DNA of 64,000 nt from assembly GCA_004519485.1 (NCBI GenBank), contig CP038122.1, positions 434,001-498,000 on the forward strand. Direction: 5' to 3'. Below, piece after piece: positions 35,534-48,000 of this stretch. Under the pieces are notes generated by a model, which worked only from the letters and a program-made list of their open reading frames with translations, was not told where the DNA came from and ran no database searches. Position numbers and translations under genes: made by a program. Each line of letters begins with the position of its first letter. Positions within the stretch are counted from its first letter, which is position 1. This DNA is from Nannochloropsis oceanica. Taxonomy: Eukaryota > Sar > Eustigmatophyceae > Eustigmatales > Monodopsidaceae.

Positions 35534-38500
35534 GCTGCCTGAAGGCTTCTACCACCTCCTCCTTTGTTGTCCCTACCTCTTCCTCTTCGTCCTGCTCATT
35601 CGCATCCTCCCCTGGTTTCGACACACGGACATGCTGTACAGAACCAACATTCTTTTGCTCTTTCTCCAATCGCATTGATTCCTCCAGAGCCGTCAGGGCC
35701 GCTGAGATATCTTCCTTCGACTTGGTGCACTCCCGAGTCAGCTTGTCGAGCACCTCGGCCCCCTTGGTCAGTGCCATTGCCCTGTCCAGCAACGCACGCT
35801 CCTCTGCTCGGGCCTTGGCGACAACTTCTGTTTGGGGGCTCTGATGTGGGACCAGGATACGATCTCCGTCCGCTTCTGTGTGTCGTTCGAGGAGGAAGGG
35901 ATCGACGCGCATGTAAAGTTTGGCGTCCTCCATCATCTTCTCGAGCTCCTTGCGCAGGTCTTGCATTTCCTGAATCGCCTCCTCCCATGCATGAAGCTCC
36001 CGTTGAAGTTCAACTGTCACGAGCGCTGACTCTTCAGTAACTAATGCGAAGATGGCTTCCGCTTCTTGCTGCTCGCGAGCAGCACGGTGCTTGCCTTCGC
36101 TCTTCTTGCCCCTTTTTGCATCGCCCTTCGACTTGGGGAGGAAAGAGAGAGAGGCGTGCTCCCGATCCTCTCCTTCCCCACGCTGTTGCATCCCTTCGAC
36201 GACATTGTCGGTGAGTTCCGCCGTGCGAGAGCGAAGGTGGTGGTGCTGCTGTTGCTGTTGTTTCGATGGCTCCTCGGACACATCCGACTCCAACTGCTGC
36301 TGCTGCTGCTGCTGCTGCTGTTCTTCAAACGTCGCCTTTACGGCATCAAGCTCCATGGTGATCTGCCGGACCTGTTCTAACTCTTGTTCAACCTCCTCCT
36401 TGGTTTCCATTAACTCCTTGAACGCCTTTCCTCTCGTGCTCTCCCAAATTTCATCCTCCTTTTCCTTACCCTTCCTTGCCCACATGTCAATCTGCTCCTC
36501 GATGAACAGGCGGACTCTCTCCCGGATCTCCGCCAGCACGATCTCGCGCACCTCCTTCCAATCCTTCGTCGACCCTGCGGTCTCAACCTCCTTCTCCCTC
36601 ACCTCCCGCAAGACCATCCCTATCCCCTCGGCCACTTTTTCCATCTCCTGAATCTTGTCCATGATTTGTACTTTTCGTGCATGGAGCTGCTCGCGACTTG
36701 CTATGCTGGTAATGTCAGCATACACTGTACTATCACTGCTGCTGCTGCTGCTGCTCGCAGCCTCGGAGCTAGTCATAATGGGGGTCATTGAGGCAGATAC
36801 TCCCTCCAACCCTCCTTGTGTCCCTCCCGCTTCATTGTTGCTGGGGGTGGCAATATGGCCTGGGAAAGCTGCCGAGGCAGGCGTTCCTTCCAGCCCTCCC
36901 TTCGTCTCTCTCTCCTCGGCAGTGGCCATGATCGGGGTCGCAGAGGCAGGTAGCTTTCCGGTCCTCCCTCCCTCCCTCCCTCCCTCTTCCTCCCTCATCA
37001 CCAGCGTCGTGCCAGTCGCTGCGATGTAGTCCTCCCTCTCCTTCCGCGAGGCGACTTGCTTCATCTAGGAGGCAAAAAGGGAGGGAGGGAAGGAGGGATG
37101 AGCAAGGGTGTTTTTCAAGATCAAGGGCGCACCAGATTCCAGTGGTCCTATGCTGTCGAACTCTCTCTCCTTCCCTCCCTCCCTTTTTACTTCATCTAGA
37201 AAGCCAGAAGGAAAGGAGTGAGGGAAGAAGGGAGAGTCACTCCCCCTCCCACGACCCCAAATCCTTCTTACGGCCAAACGGCAGCCCTAGAATCAGACCA
37301 ACCCTCGACATTCACATCCACTGAAATTGATATCCCCTTCCTCCCTTCCTCCCTTCCTCCCTCCCTCCCTCCCTGTCCACCTACCCGCATCTCCACCAGC
37401 TCCGCTTTTGCCTTCGTCGCCATCTCGAACACTGCCCTCTCTTCCTCCTCCATTTGCTTCTTCTGTCGGGCCGCGTCCCGCTCCTCCTGCTCCTGGAGCT
37501 CCTTGCTTCTGGGGTACAATGCATGCTTGAGCTCAAAAGCACGCGCCGCCTCACTCGCTTTCCTCCTCTTCTCCTCCAACTCCTTCTCCATATCACCCCG
37601 AGACTTCTCCATCGGTTCCTCCCCCCCTCCCTCTAGCTTGACCACCACCACCGGCGTTGGTTGGCGCTCCTCCCAAATTTTCCTCGCCAACATCTCCGCC
37701 ACTGCCTTCTTCTGCGCATACCCATCTTGCCCTTCCTCCCTCCCTCCCTTCCTCAACTCCATCGAGGAGGAGGAAGAGGAGGAGGCATGGAAGGAGGAAG
37801 AAGACCACGGGTTGAGGAAATAGAGGGAGAAAAAGATAAAAGCGAGCAAGAGGCAGCTGCTGACCAAGGGCCAGGCACGCTTCTTCACAAAGGGGGCGAG
37901 GGAGTCCCGTAGGTACATGGTAGTCCGGCGCTCCCTTGCACAGCGATTGATGATCAGAGCCACGTCCTATGGCGGGGAGGGAAGGTAGGAGGGACGGGAA
38001 GGGGAAGGGATTGAGGGGTGATTTCGATGGGAAAACAGAGAAACGAAAGAGGCTCACCTCCTCATCAAGTTCGGGGTACTCTCGAAGCAGCATTTCCCTG
38101 TCCTCGTCCTTCTTTCGCGCCAAAACCGCCTCCCTAGCCGCCTTCAGCTCCTTCTCAGTCAACTTCACCCCCAGCCCTCCTTCGTCTCTTTCCGCACGCG
38201 CTGCTGCTGACACTCCTGCTCCTGCTTCTGCTACTGTTTGAGAACCACCGCCATCTCTGCCTCCAGTCTTTGCCTTCTCCTCCACCACCTTTGCCTTGCT
38301 CTTGTCCATCACTCTTCCTCCTCCCTCCCCCTCGCTCTCACTATCTCCCTCCCCCGACGACTCGTCATCTCTCCACTCTCTTCCTCCTTCTCCTCCTCTT
38401 CCTCTCTCTCCTCTGATTCCCCGCGCTGGAATCGCGGCCAAGTCGCTGCGACGCCCCGTCATCCCCCCTCCCCCTTCCCCCTCCTCTCTCCCATGACAAG

Positions 38501-39479
38501 ATGCCGGTAAAGCGCCTCCTCCCCCAGACTGAAAACTCGACCGCCGCCATCCGACCCCGAGGTACGGCACCTGGTCGTCCGGGACGAAGATACCAGTATC
38601 CACTCTGTACGGACTCTTCGTCATCCTGTTGTTGCTGCCGCTGCTCTTGCCACTGCTCTTGCCACTGCGGGCGCTGCTGGGGTAGGATGGGGAACTGCGG
38701 GTGGCACTGGAAAGGGTGGGGTGTCGGCTACTGGGGCTGGTGCTTCTGCTAATGCTGCTGCTGGGGAGAGAGCGACGAGGACCATTGACGACACGTGTGG
38801 GGAGAGGAAAGTAATCGCCAAAGCCTTCGGCCGCCCCTCCTCCATTCCCTCGTCGATCTGCTGCTCCTGCTGCTGCTGCCGACTCGTCATCCGATACTTC
38901 CATATTTTCTTCCTCCCCTTCTCCACCCCCCTTTCCTCGACTTCCTCTGGCTTTCCGTCCACCGCTGCTGATGCTGCTCCTAATGCTGCTCGTTCGGGTC
39001 TTTTTTACAGCCTTCTTCTTCCCCTTCCCCTTGCCCTTCCAATCTCCTCCCCCCTCACCCTCCCTCTCTCCCTCCGACCCCGACAGCTCTTCACTATCAC
39101 TCGAAATCACGGAACGGGCACGCTTACTCTTCCCTTGTATCCTTCCCCCTCCTCCTGACGCTGCTGGTGCCGCTACCGTTACTGGTGCTGGTGCTGGTGC
39201 TGGTGCTGCTGCTGCTGCTGCTGCTGGCGCAGTATCTGCCTTCCCTCCGGCTCCTCCTCGCTCACGGGCCTTCTTCGGGACTCGCCCATCCTCACTCTCG
39301 TTCATGGTAACCCTCACCCCCTCTTTCGGTTGGCGGGTCGTGCTGCCCCTCGGCTTGCGGGCGTTGGGGATATCTCCCGCGGACTTCCGGCGTGAGTTCG
39401 CTTTGGACTCAGCTACAGCTGCTCCTACCGAGCTGCGCGTGGTCCGCCCCACGGTCTGACGCCGTGTACGCTTGTTCAT
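34272..39479 (-). CDS. SUN-domain inner nuclear membrane protein
   Basis: Exons on the minus strand: 39479-38058, 37966-37385 and 37064-34272, giving 1598 residues. SUN proteins span the inner nuclear membrane and bind KASH proteins in the perinuclear space, linking the nucleus to the cytoskeleton. Exon 1 (474 residues) is basic/Ser-rich and fits the nucleoplasmic part. Exon 2 holds the transmembrane helix (PLVSSCLLLAFIFFSLYFLN) followed by a Glu/Lys-rich coiled coil. Exon 3 continues with about 560 residues of coiled coil, a short polyglutamine run, and then the SUN domain. The domain shows FDYARWLHGADVVLD, SYTIKFQRPVDVSVLSTL, NFTFLL and the hallmark VRLEIISNHGNEEYTCLYRV, which matches the SNxGHPxYTCLYRF signature. 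The start is an ATG followed by a basic Arg-rich N terminus. The 3' end forms one arm of a palindrome with a broken copy. Confidence 0.92.
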
Positions 39480-41371
39480 CGATCCTTGGTATTGTTACTA
39501 TTGTTATTATCCTTGTTAATGATGTTGTTGTGGCTGTGATAGTTTCTGTATTTGCCTGTGTAGTGGCGGTGGTGAGGTAGGAGATAGAGGGTGGGTCTCG
39601 TGCCATGTGACGAGGATTGGATGCACTTCTCCTGCTTGCAGCACCCGGTAGAAAGAGAGTTCCCCCTTGCTGTGCGGGATGTGTGGTGCATGAGGATGTG
39701 CCTGCATTTGTGGGGTTGCGATGGGTGTGCGTAGCACCGTGCGCGATACCACCATTGTGTCAAGAAGTGTCTTTGTGTGGTGTGAGGGAAGTTGGAGAGA
39801 GAGGGGTGAAGGTTCAAAGGTGCGCAGCTTGCCTCCACTACCGTGATACAAATAGTGCAGGGTCACATCAAATGCAAAGGGTGCCTTCTAAGTGAGCACA
39901 TGCGCACTGGAGCGGGTGAAATGGTTGGTGACTCTTCCATTCATACATCACGATAAAAAAGAAGGGGGAACGTTCGCCTGGACCATTTCTTGGGCGAGCG
40001 CGCCGCAAGAAATCAACACTACGCATACCAACAAACCACAGCAAAGGAAAGAGGAAAAACAGACACATTTAGGCGTGGCCTCGCATGCGCAGTGTAATCG
40101 TGCTATCCAATGCATTAAGATCACCCTTGGGGTGCTTCCACACGACTTACAGGAAGCCATCGAAGCCTGTACACGACTTCATCGATTGATCAACACGATC
40201 GGCTGCACTGAAGGAAATATTTACGTAAAGATTGACGATGAAAACATAGTCGCCCTGTGCTTTTTTCCACTAAGCTCATCACCCTCCAGGTTGACCCGGG
40301 TACTGCCATCCTACCCGTCGTATCCATCCCCTGCTTTGTTTCCGCTAGACCCGGGCCAAGCATGGAGTCACACTTTCTCCTCACTGCCTTAAATTGCCAG
40401 CTGCATTAGACCCCTCCCTCCGACAAAAGTTATTTCTCGAACCTCGACAGCCAGTAAGTGCGCCTTTGCTTGACGAGGCAGGAGACAGAAAAGGGCATCC
40501 TGGTTGGGGATATTTCCGACTACAGTGCGCAGTCATTCGTGCTCCTTGGCATCTAATGAAACTTGTGGGTGCGGGGGGTGCATTTGTAGGGGTGCGGGGG
40601 GTGTCCATGTGTTGCATTTGTAGGGCAGAGGCAGAAAGGCGTGACCTGGGTCCAGCTGAGACCGTGTAGGGCTCTTGGGCACTTGATGAGCCCCGAGCCC
40701 GGTGAGCCTTCACCGGTACAACGTAAACGAGAAAAAGAATGGCGAAGCAAATAAGGAATAATACCGATCATAAATAGTCTTTTTATAAGTTCACTATTTG
40801 AACTTTAGCTCCCTATTATTAAAAAAAAAAATGCCTGAGCGTGCACACGCCACCCAAAAGCATATCATGCTATCCGCTGCTGGGCTGATTCTACCCCCTA
40901 TACCATGAATCACAAGAACTCGCTATCCCCTCAAGAGTAGTTTAAAAAAAGTTTGCCTCTACCCAGCGCCATATGCGAGACCCCAAAACACCTCTTTGAC
41001 CCTCGTTGTTTCCCCAACTTTCCTTTCCATGTCCTCCTTCCCATGGAACTTCTGCCGACGAAGCTTCATCCGCAGCAGCAAACTCGAACGACTGCTCTTC
41101 CGCATTTATAACAGATCTAGACAGTGAAAGACCCAAATTCACCAAAGTGTCTCGGATTGGAGCTCCTTATCGTCTCGCGCGCGTCCTTGCACATCTCAGC
41201 TATAGACACGGAGGCGTCGTCGAGGGATGCTAGGCGACGCTCGTGAGATGACTGATTCGGCGAAGTAGGAAGAGTAGTGGTTTCCTATTGGTTTTGGAAT
41301 GTGAGCAAAGTGAAGTAAAAAAGTAAGTCTAGAGAGAGGAGTTAGTGAGCTAGTACGAAGAAGGAAACGAG
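39480..41371. other. Intergenic region without recognised gene
   Basis: Lies upstream of the SUN gene and downstream of the pectin acetylesterase-like gene. A plus-strand frame of about 166 codons at 39892-40392 has no ATG at its start and no known motif. Short G-rich repeats (GTGCGGGGGGTG-type) occur at about 40560-40625. An A-run and AT-rich DNA lie near 40790-40830. The SUN promoter is expected in the leftmost part. Confidence 0.5.
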
Positions 41372-44275
41372 TCATTGCCGTGTGTTTTCCCGTGAGCGCA
41401 CCCCCCAATATATACCTTGCACGCAGCAGGAAATGCACGGGTACGTTCCAGCTTGTTTATGCTGATGATTGGATTGAGTAAAATTGCCGTCGTTATATAT
41501 GGCGGCATACCACTGTGCGGTGTGATTTAGAACGAGGTACAGGTAAATCATCAATCGCGTGTCTTTCCCAACCCTTTCAATTGAAAATGATGTCCTTTAT
41601 ACCATTCCATCTATTCTTTGTTTTCACCACGCCTTCTCTCTACATGTATATACATATCTCACCCGGTCAAATGCCTCGTGCTGCGTATGTCCATCGTCTG
41701 ATACGACATAATCCCAACCGCCACAGTGGTGTTTGCAAGAGTCCAATAAGTATCCGCTATAGGGGAACAAATTGATAGTCGCGTTGAAGACTTCTTCGAA
41801 GTAGCTGCCAAAATTTCTGCAAGAGTGGGCAAGATGAAAGCGTAGAATGAGAATTTAGTCTATGGATTCGCGTTGGAAAGATCAAAATATTCTGAAGAGC
41901 ATCTTAAGTACGCCTTGTCTTCCATTTCTCTTTTCTCCGTACCTGGACGCTTCAGTGTTGTACTGCTCGCAGTAGATGTTGTTGTCCATCTGCCACTCGT
42001 CGTGCTTGGACTGTACAATGAACATGGGCGTCTCGATGAACGGAATCAGGTGCTGGGCAAAAAACATGCATCGCCATTGGTCTTTTAGAGGAGAGGTGAG
42101 GAGATAGCGCTTAGAATAATGAGCTTAGGCTTGAGAGCTTAGGTTTGAGTGACGTGGATATGAATGGTTTGGCTCGTACGTGCACACACCCATGGCAGTG
42201 CAAATACAGACTGAAAGAGGGGAGAAGGAGGACCAGCTACGTACCGGTGGAATCGAACTTGTCCAGGCATCCTTGCGGAATGGAAGAGGAGACATTCATC
42301 AAAGAGAATGTGTCGATCATGGACTTTTGATAATTGCAAGCACCTGTGAACAGAAAAGGTCAAGAAATGACAAAAACGGCGATGCAGAAAATACATTATG
42401 TAAATTCTGTTTTTGGCACAGAGCGCACCAGCCCTCCCTCTTCTTCTGAATTGGCCCATTTGTTTTCTTACCCTCTCCATCGTAGGCCACCAGGAAACCA
42501 CTATCTGGAAGCCCCGTAACGCGCATCTTGTCGGGCAGCAAGGATCGTATCTTGTCTGGTTTGTTGAATGTATGGAATGAGGAAGTGATGGAAAGGAACA
42601 TGAGAGAGAGGTTTAAAAGAGCAACGGAACACTTTCGATTCGCACCTATGTTAATATATGTCTGCACTGCCCCAGCCGAGCATCCGCTGATCACCACGTC
42701 CGTCGCCTCCGCCATGTCCATCCGATCCATGAGGTCCTCCAAGAGAGCTCTGGAAAAGAGGGAAAGAGGTCGGGAAGAGCGGAAGAAGGAAGGTTAGGAT
42801 GGTATGTGGAAGTAAGTGCTTGTCTCGCTGCAATTTCTCTACATATTAATGGACCATTCCTATTTATATGGACCAAATTTCCAGTGAGGAAGGAAGGCAT
42901 AAGATGACGATTCCGTTCCACCTCCTTCCTCCATCATCTCTCCCGCTTTCCCTTCCTTCCCCCCTCTCCTTTCCTCACCTGTGGATGTACGCCCCGCGAA
43001 AGTAGAGGGGCTTGTCCATGTAGATGACAGGTTCTGACACATCGCCGGAAAAGTATCCTCCATCACAGTAGCGGACAAAAACTTTTAGGGAGGGAGGGAT
43101 GGAGAGAGGGATGGAAGAGAAGGAGATGGGGACGCAGGTATTGAGCGGGGATCAAAACGAATAAGGATGAAAGAAAATGCTTGCACACGAAAAGCAGGGA
43201 AGACGCATGCATGGAGGAACAAATCATTTTCGTAGACGGGGACGTACCGATGTTCCAGTTGTAAAAGGAAGGGTTACGATCTGCGCTGTTGGATAGCTTG
43301 CCTTTGATTGGGATGGGAAATGAAAAATCGAAAGGGAGTTCGTTGATGCTCTGTCTATCTCTCCTCTTCCTCCCTCCTTTCCGTGCTTATCTCAACCCTG
43401 TTGTCTCTAAGGTATCCTCCCATTTTCATTCCCTCTTCCCCTCCCCCCCTCCCTACCGAGTACTAGTTGCGTTGTGGGCTTGTAATCATTGCTGCTCCCC
43501 AAAGGCCCGCTGGTCCGCAACTCGCAGTCTTTCAATGAAGAGCACCACCCGCCACCTAGAGGGAAAATTAATAAGAAAGACATGTGAGAAATTGAAACGA
43601 GAAAAATAGGAGGGAGCTGTGTCGTGGCATGAGTTCCACATCCAAGGAAATGGGCATGGTGGAATCCCCTCCCGGGAAACCAGTACACCCGCAACCTTTC
43701 CTCCTTTAGCCCTCCCTCCCCCTTCTTTCGTATACAACTCTTTCATATCATGCACTGATAGTTTGATCGAATTTGCTATACTTGAATGCGTCTTGCATTA
43801 TCCCGCCCTTCTTCCCGCTTTTCCTCCTTCTCTCCTTTTTCCCGCTGTACCTTCGTAAGACAAGAGCCACTTGTTCTTGCCGGTCCCCGTGCCCGGGCGG
43901 TAATAGTAAGCCATGGGGCTGCCATCTAAACATTTAGCCATGCCCGTCGAGTCATTGAGTTTATGAAGATAGCCAGCGCCTGCAGTTTGGCCGAAGACTG
44001 GATTGAGGGAGAGCGAAAGGGAGGGAGAGAAGGAAGGAGGAAGGGTTGCACGTGTAAGACTAAGAAATTATACTCGCACTAATTCAAGCTCCAGAGATGT
44101 ACGTACCAGACGTAGGCAGGGCTATGAACCCTATAAGTGAGGGGAGAAGCAGACCATTGATTAGGCGGACGGAGAAGTGGGAGGCTGTGGATGTGTAGGA
44201 GCGGCAATAAGCAGAGGATTGAGGAACAGGCGGCAGGGCAAGCGTACGTGCTCTCCACTACAAATACTTACCCAT
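41372..44275 (-). CDS. Pectin acetylesterase / Notum family carboxylesterase
   Basis: Exons on the minus strand: 44275-44272 (uncertain), 44130-44107, 43997-43851, 43555-43457, 43301-43248, 43081-42979, 42749-42646, 42555-42472, 42343-42245, 42081-41943, 41816-41663 and 41512-41372; all phases agree. The family comprises serine alpha/beta hydrolases that deacetylate pectin in plants or remove Wnt palmitoleate in animals. Seen motifs: SYEGGGWC (oxyanion region), RYCDGGYFSGD, the nucleophile in ISGCSAGAVQ, LPDSGFLV, IVQSKHDEWQ with the acid, and LLDSCKHHCGGW with the likely catalytic His. A hydrophobic stretch (LLQLLLMGFIALPTS) straddles the first exons and suggests a signal peptide, but the true first exon is not identified. 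A secreted or vacuolar cell-wall esterase is inferred. Introns here mostly lack the TCCC/GGGA repeats seen elsewhere. Confidence 0.9.
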
Positions 44276-45051
44276 CAATAGCAATTGGAGGAGGGCCGAG
44301 GGTGATGAAGGAGACGACCAACGCGAAAGACAGAGTATTACAACCCTGTGCCGTGCAGCTCGGCGTGGGCCCTAGCGTCCTCTGCGGAAGGGCGATGGAG
44401 GGAAGGAGTGAGATGGGCCAGTCGTGTACATGCGAGAACTTGTCCAGATCTGAAGCGCTGGCAGTATGACTTTCAAACAGTCGATAAAAATGAGTAGTGC
44501 TTAACCAATGCGGAGCGATATGACGCGTACACGTACATGATGGGCAATCGAATTAGTGCGTTTAGATGCGGCGAGTTCCGTGACGTAAGTTGGGGAATTT
44601 GACGCAATATTGGTGTTCGGCTATGAAAAGAGGAGGGAGAGTGTGTCTGAGCCTTCAATTCACATTCCTCGCCTTAGATCTACAAACCTGTCACAACATC
44701 CCTTTCTACACAACACAAAGTACATATTATGGTAAAAGTGCGGGAGTGACAAGCGTCACAGACCGAGGTCACGCACATGTCTTGATATGTCGTATGGAAC
44801 GAATTCGACCGAATTCGACCACACTTCAATGCGCGAAAGCCCCACAACTCCCTATGGCGACTGCCTGGGGCAGTTGGGCCAACGCCACGGCAGTCTCGTC
44901 TCCTAATAACCATTAATAGCTCAAAGTACGAAATTCTACAACATATCTCCCATTTCCTCATCCTCTGCCATCGCAGGATTTCTTTTTATCCTTCTGTCCT
45001 CGCAGCATTCCAATCAAGCCTGTCCCTCCTCACACACTACACCAGCCAGCC
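44276..45051. promoter_or_regulatory. Divergent region, pectin acetylesterase-like / Deg protease
   Basis: About 780 bases between two divergently transcribed genes. It probably contains the missing 5' exon of the esterase on the minus strand (44275-44400 is open in the right frame back to a stop) and the promoters of both genes. A direct repeat GAATTCGACC occurs twice at about 44801-44820. Confidence 0.4.
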
Positions 45052-48000
45052 ATGGACGCATGCTCCAAAAGACGGAGGAATACAGATCAGCTCCAGCAGC
45101 AGCGGATCTTGTCCATCCCCCTTCTTCTCCTCCTGCTGTCGGCGGTGATGGTGGGCGGATTTCTCTTTCCAGCGTCTAGACGGCTGCCAAGTAGTAGGAG
45201 CAGCAACAAGAATAGGCTGGAAGGCGTTTATGAGGTAAGGGGTAATGTGTCTTGTGTTCCGCTTTCGACAATCGTAGGAAGAAGGTGGGAAGTAATCGTG
45301 CTTCTTAAAACTAATTGAAACCCTATATCCACAACCCCGATCAGCCACAACGGCCATCATTGCCGTGGGCTCCCAGGTCTCCCCTTTTTGCTTCCGCCTC
45401 CTCCTCTTCTTCTCCCTCCTCCTCTTCTTCCCTGTCCTCCTCCTCATCCCCTTCTTCCTCCTCGCATCTCTCCATTCTCGAACTGCTTAAGGCGACCATC
45501 GGCCTTCACTCTGGCCCCTGGAGTTTGCCAATCTCCAACACCAGTGTCATCCGCCTTTCGGTAAGGAAAGAAAAAAGGAAAAGTCTTGGAGGGTCGTGGG
45601 ACAGGTCTCGTGCTCGCTTTTCTGCTGCAGCAGCAGCAGCTGTAGCAGCAGCAACAGCAACAACAATAACAACAACAACAGCAGCAATCATTTGGATGTA
45701 CCCGGTGCATGCACAAATTGACATTTCCATTTCGCCCTCCCTTCCCCTCCCGCCTGCCCCTCTAGACCGCCCGCGAGGTCTGGAACGAGACAGAGCCCTG
45801 GCGGCGGTATCCTGTGGGCTTCAAACGGCCCTCCTCCAGCGCTTTCGTCGCCGACTTGCCCAAGTAAAATGGAGGGGAGGATGGAGGGAGGGAAGGTGGG
45901 AGAAGAACTAAAATATAATTAAATGTGTGATAATGTTGAGGTCGCGCATACATGTAATCTGACTGTTTCTTATTCCTTCATCTCTCGCTTTCGTCCTCTT
46001 CTTTCCCGCAGGCGGTACCTCATCACAGCCGACCACGTGCTGACCTCCTATTTCCGCATCACGGTACGTCCTTCTCATTCCTCCCTGCATTTCCTCCCTC
46101 CGTTGGTCCTTCCTTTTCACCGCAAACTCTCTCCTCTCTTATCCTCTTTCCCCTCCTTCTCTTCCTCCTCTTCCTCCTCCTCTACCTCCTCCTCTTCCTC
46201 TTCCTCCTCCTCTACCTCCTCCTCCTCCTCCACCACCACCGCCTCCCAGGCTAGCCGCCCCGGCCTCGAAGACGGGCAAGAGTTCCGAGCGCGTGTTTTA
46301 TGCCGAGCCCCGGATTGGGATCTGGCCCTACTAACAGTCGAAGACGACGGCTTCTGGGATGGGATGGAGGTACGTGTGTGTGGTTTCCATCAATTTTCCT
46401 GCCTTACCCCTCTTAGCCTCTCCTGTGCCCCTTCCCCTTTGAATCGCGTGCCCCTTCCCGGAGGGGGGGAGGCGAGAAGGGGTGGGAATGGTTTATCTTT
46501 GCTCGGATTGGACACAGTGAAGATAGCCCCGGCAACAACCATGAGGATGACGACCCCTAGGGGAAAGGGATGCGGCTTATGTGATTCCAAATCACGTCCT
46601 TCCTGACTGATGTGTTCTACCTCCCTCCCTCCTTCCTTTCTTCTCTCTCTCCCTCCTTCCCTTCCTCCCTCCCTCCCGCCTCCTCAGGCGGCGCCACTCA
46701 ACGGGCATGTAACGTGCCGTCCCGAGTCGTTTGTGACTGTTGCGGGGTACCTCAATAAGACCCTCACCACGGACGAATGGATGGTCAGGGGCTACTCCCC
46801 CGGCCCCTCCTGCCTCAATCTAGACCTATGTACGATTGCCTGGGTGGAGCTTCCCCTCTCTCTCCCCCTCCCTCCCTCCCTTCCATCCCTTCATTATTCC
46901 CTTATTCTTTTCTTCCCATCCTATCCTCCATCCCTCTCTTCCTTGCCACTTTCTTTCTTCCTCCGTTCGCTCCGATACACTCTCATCCCCTCATGTCCTC
47001 CCTCCCTCCCTCCCTCCCTCCCTTCTTTCCTCCCTCCGTCCCTCACTCTTGCCCTCTTACAGATCGAAGCGGGCAAAACGGATGGGGCGGGAAGGAAGGT
47101 CCGGTCATGCCCTTCGGCTGCAGCGGCGGACCCGTCCTCGCACAAACCAAAGGGTTGGGTGCGTCCTTCCCTCCCTCCCTCCCTCCCTCCCTCCCTCCCT
47201 CCCTCCCTCCCTCCCTCCCTCCCTCCCTCCCTCCCTCCCTCCCTCCCTCCCTCCCTCCCTCCCTCCCTCCCTCCTTCCCTCCCTCCCTCCCTCCCTCCTT
47301 CTCCCTTCTCTTACTACCACGCCCCTCTCTTCTTAACCGACACTTGACAGGTTGGAGCGTCGTGGGGATGCTGAGTGCCGGACAGCCGGACCGCGCCGTC
47401 CTTCACACTGGTACTTTCGTCCTCCCTCCCTCCCTCCCTCCATCCCTCTGTCCCCCCCTCACACCTTTCCCCCTCTCCGTCCACCCACCCGCTTCACCCT
47501 TCCTCCCTCCCTTTCTTCCTACTCCCCTCCCTTGTCAGTGCCAGCGCACCTCATCCAGAAGATGATCCAGCAGTATGAGACTCACGGAAAGGTATGGCTC
47601 ACCCTCCCTTCCTTCCACCCCATCACCCTCCCTCCTCCCCTCCCCCTCGCCTTCTCAACCGCATCACTTCAAATCCTACTCCCTCCCCCCCACCTCCCTC
47701 CCTCCCTCTCTCCCTCTCTCCCCCCTGTCTCTAGTTTTTAGGCGGGTCCTCTCCTGTATTCAGGTACCAAAAACTGACCAATGCTTACCTGAAAGAACGG
47801 CTCGAAATGGGAAGCGCTGCCTCAGGGGTGCTCATCACAGAGGTACGTCCTTCCTTTTCCCCCTTCCTCCCTCCCTCTTTTTCTCCTTCCTTCTTTCTTA
47901 AGCTGACCGTGCTTTCTTCCTTCCCACTCCATCTCTGCTTGTCTTTCATTCTCTCACGCTCCTTTGCCATAACTCCACCCCCCCCCCCTCCCTCCCTCCC

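Noticed and set aside
39892-40392. Plus-strand open frame of about 166 codons upstream of the SUN gene
   Set aside because: It starts at GTG rather than ATG, has no recognisable motif and no splice or leader support. It is probably chance in a gene-poor region.
46600-47340. Long SLPP-repeat reading frames in the Deg gene region
   Set aside because: They are (TCCC)n introns read through. The flanking exons splice cleanly around them.
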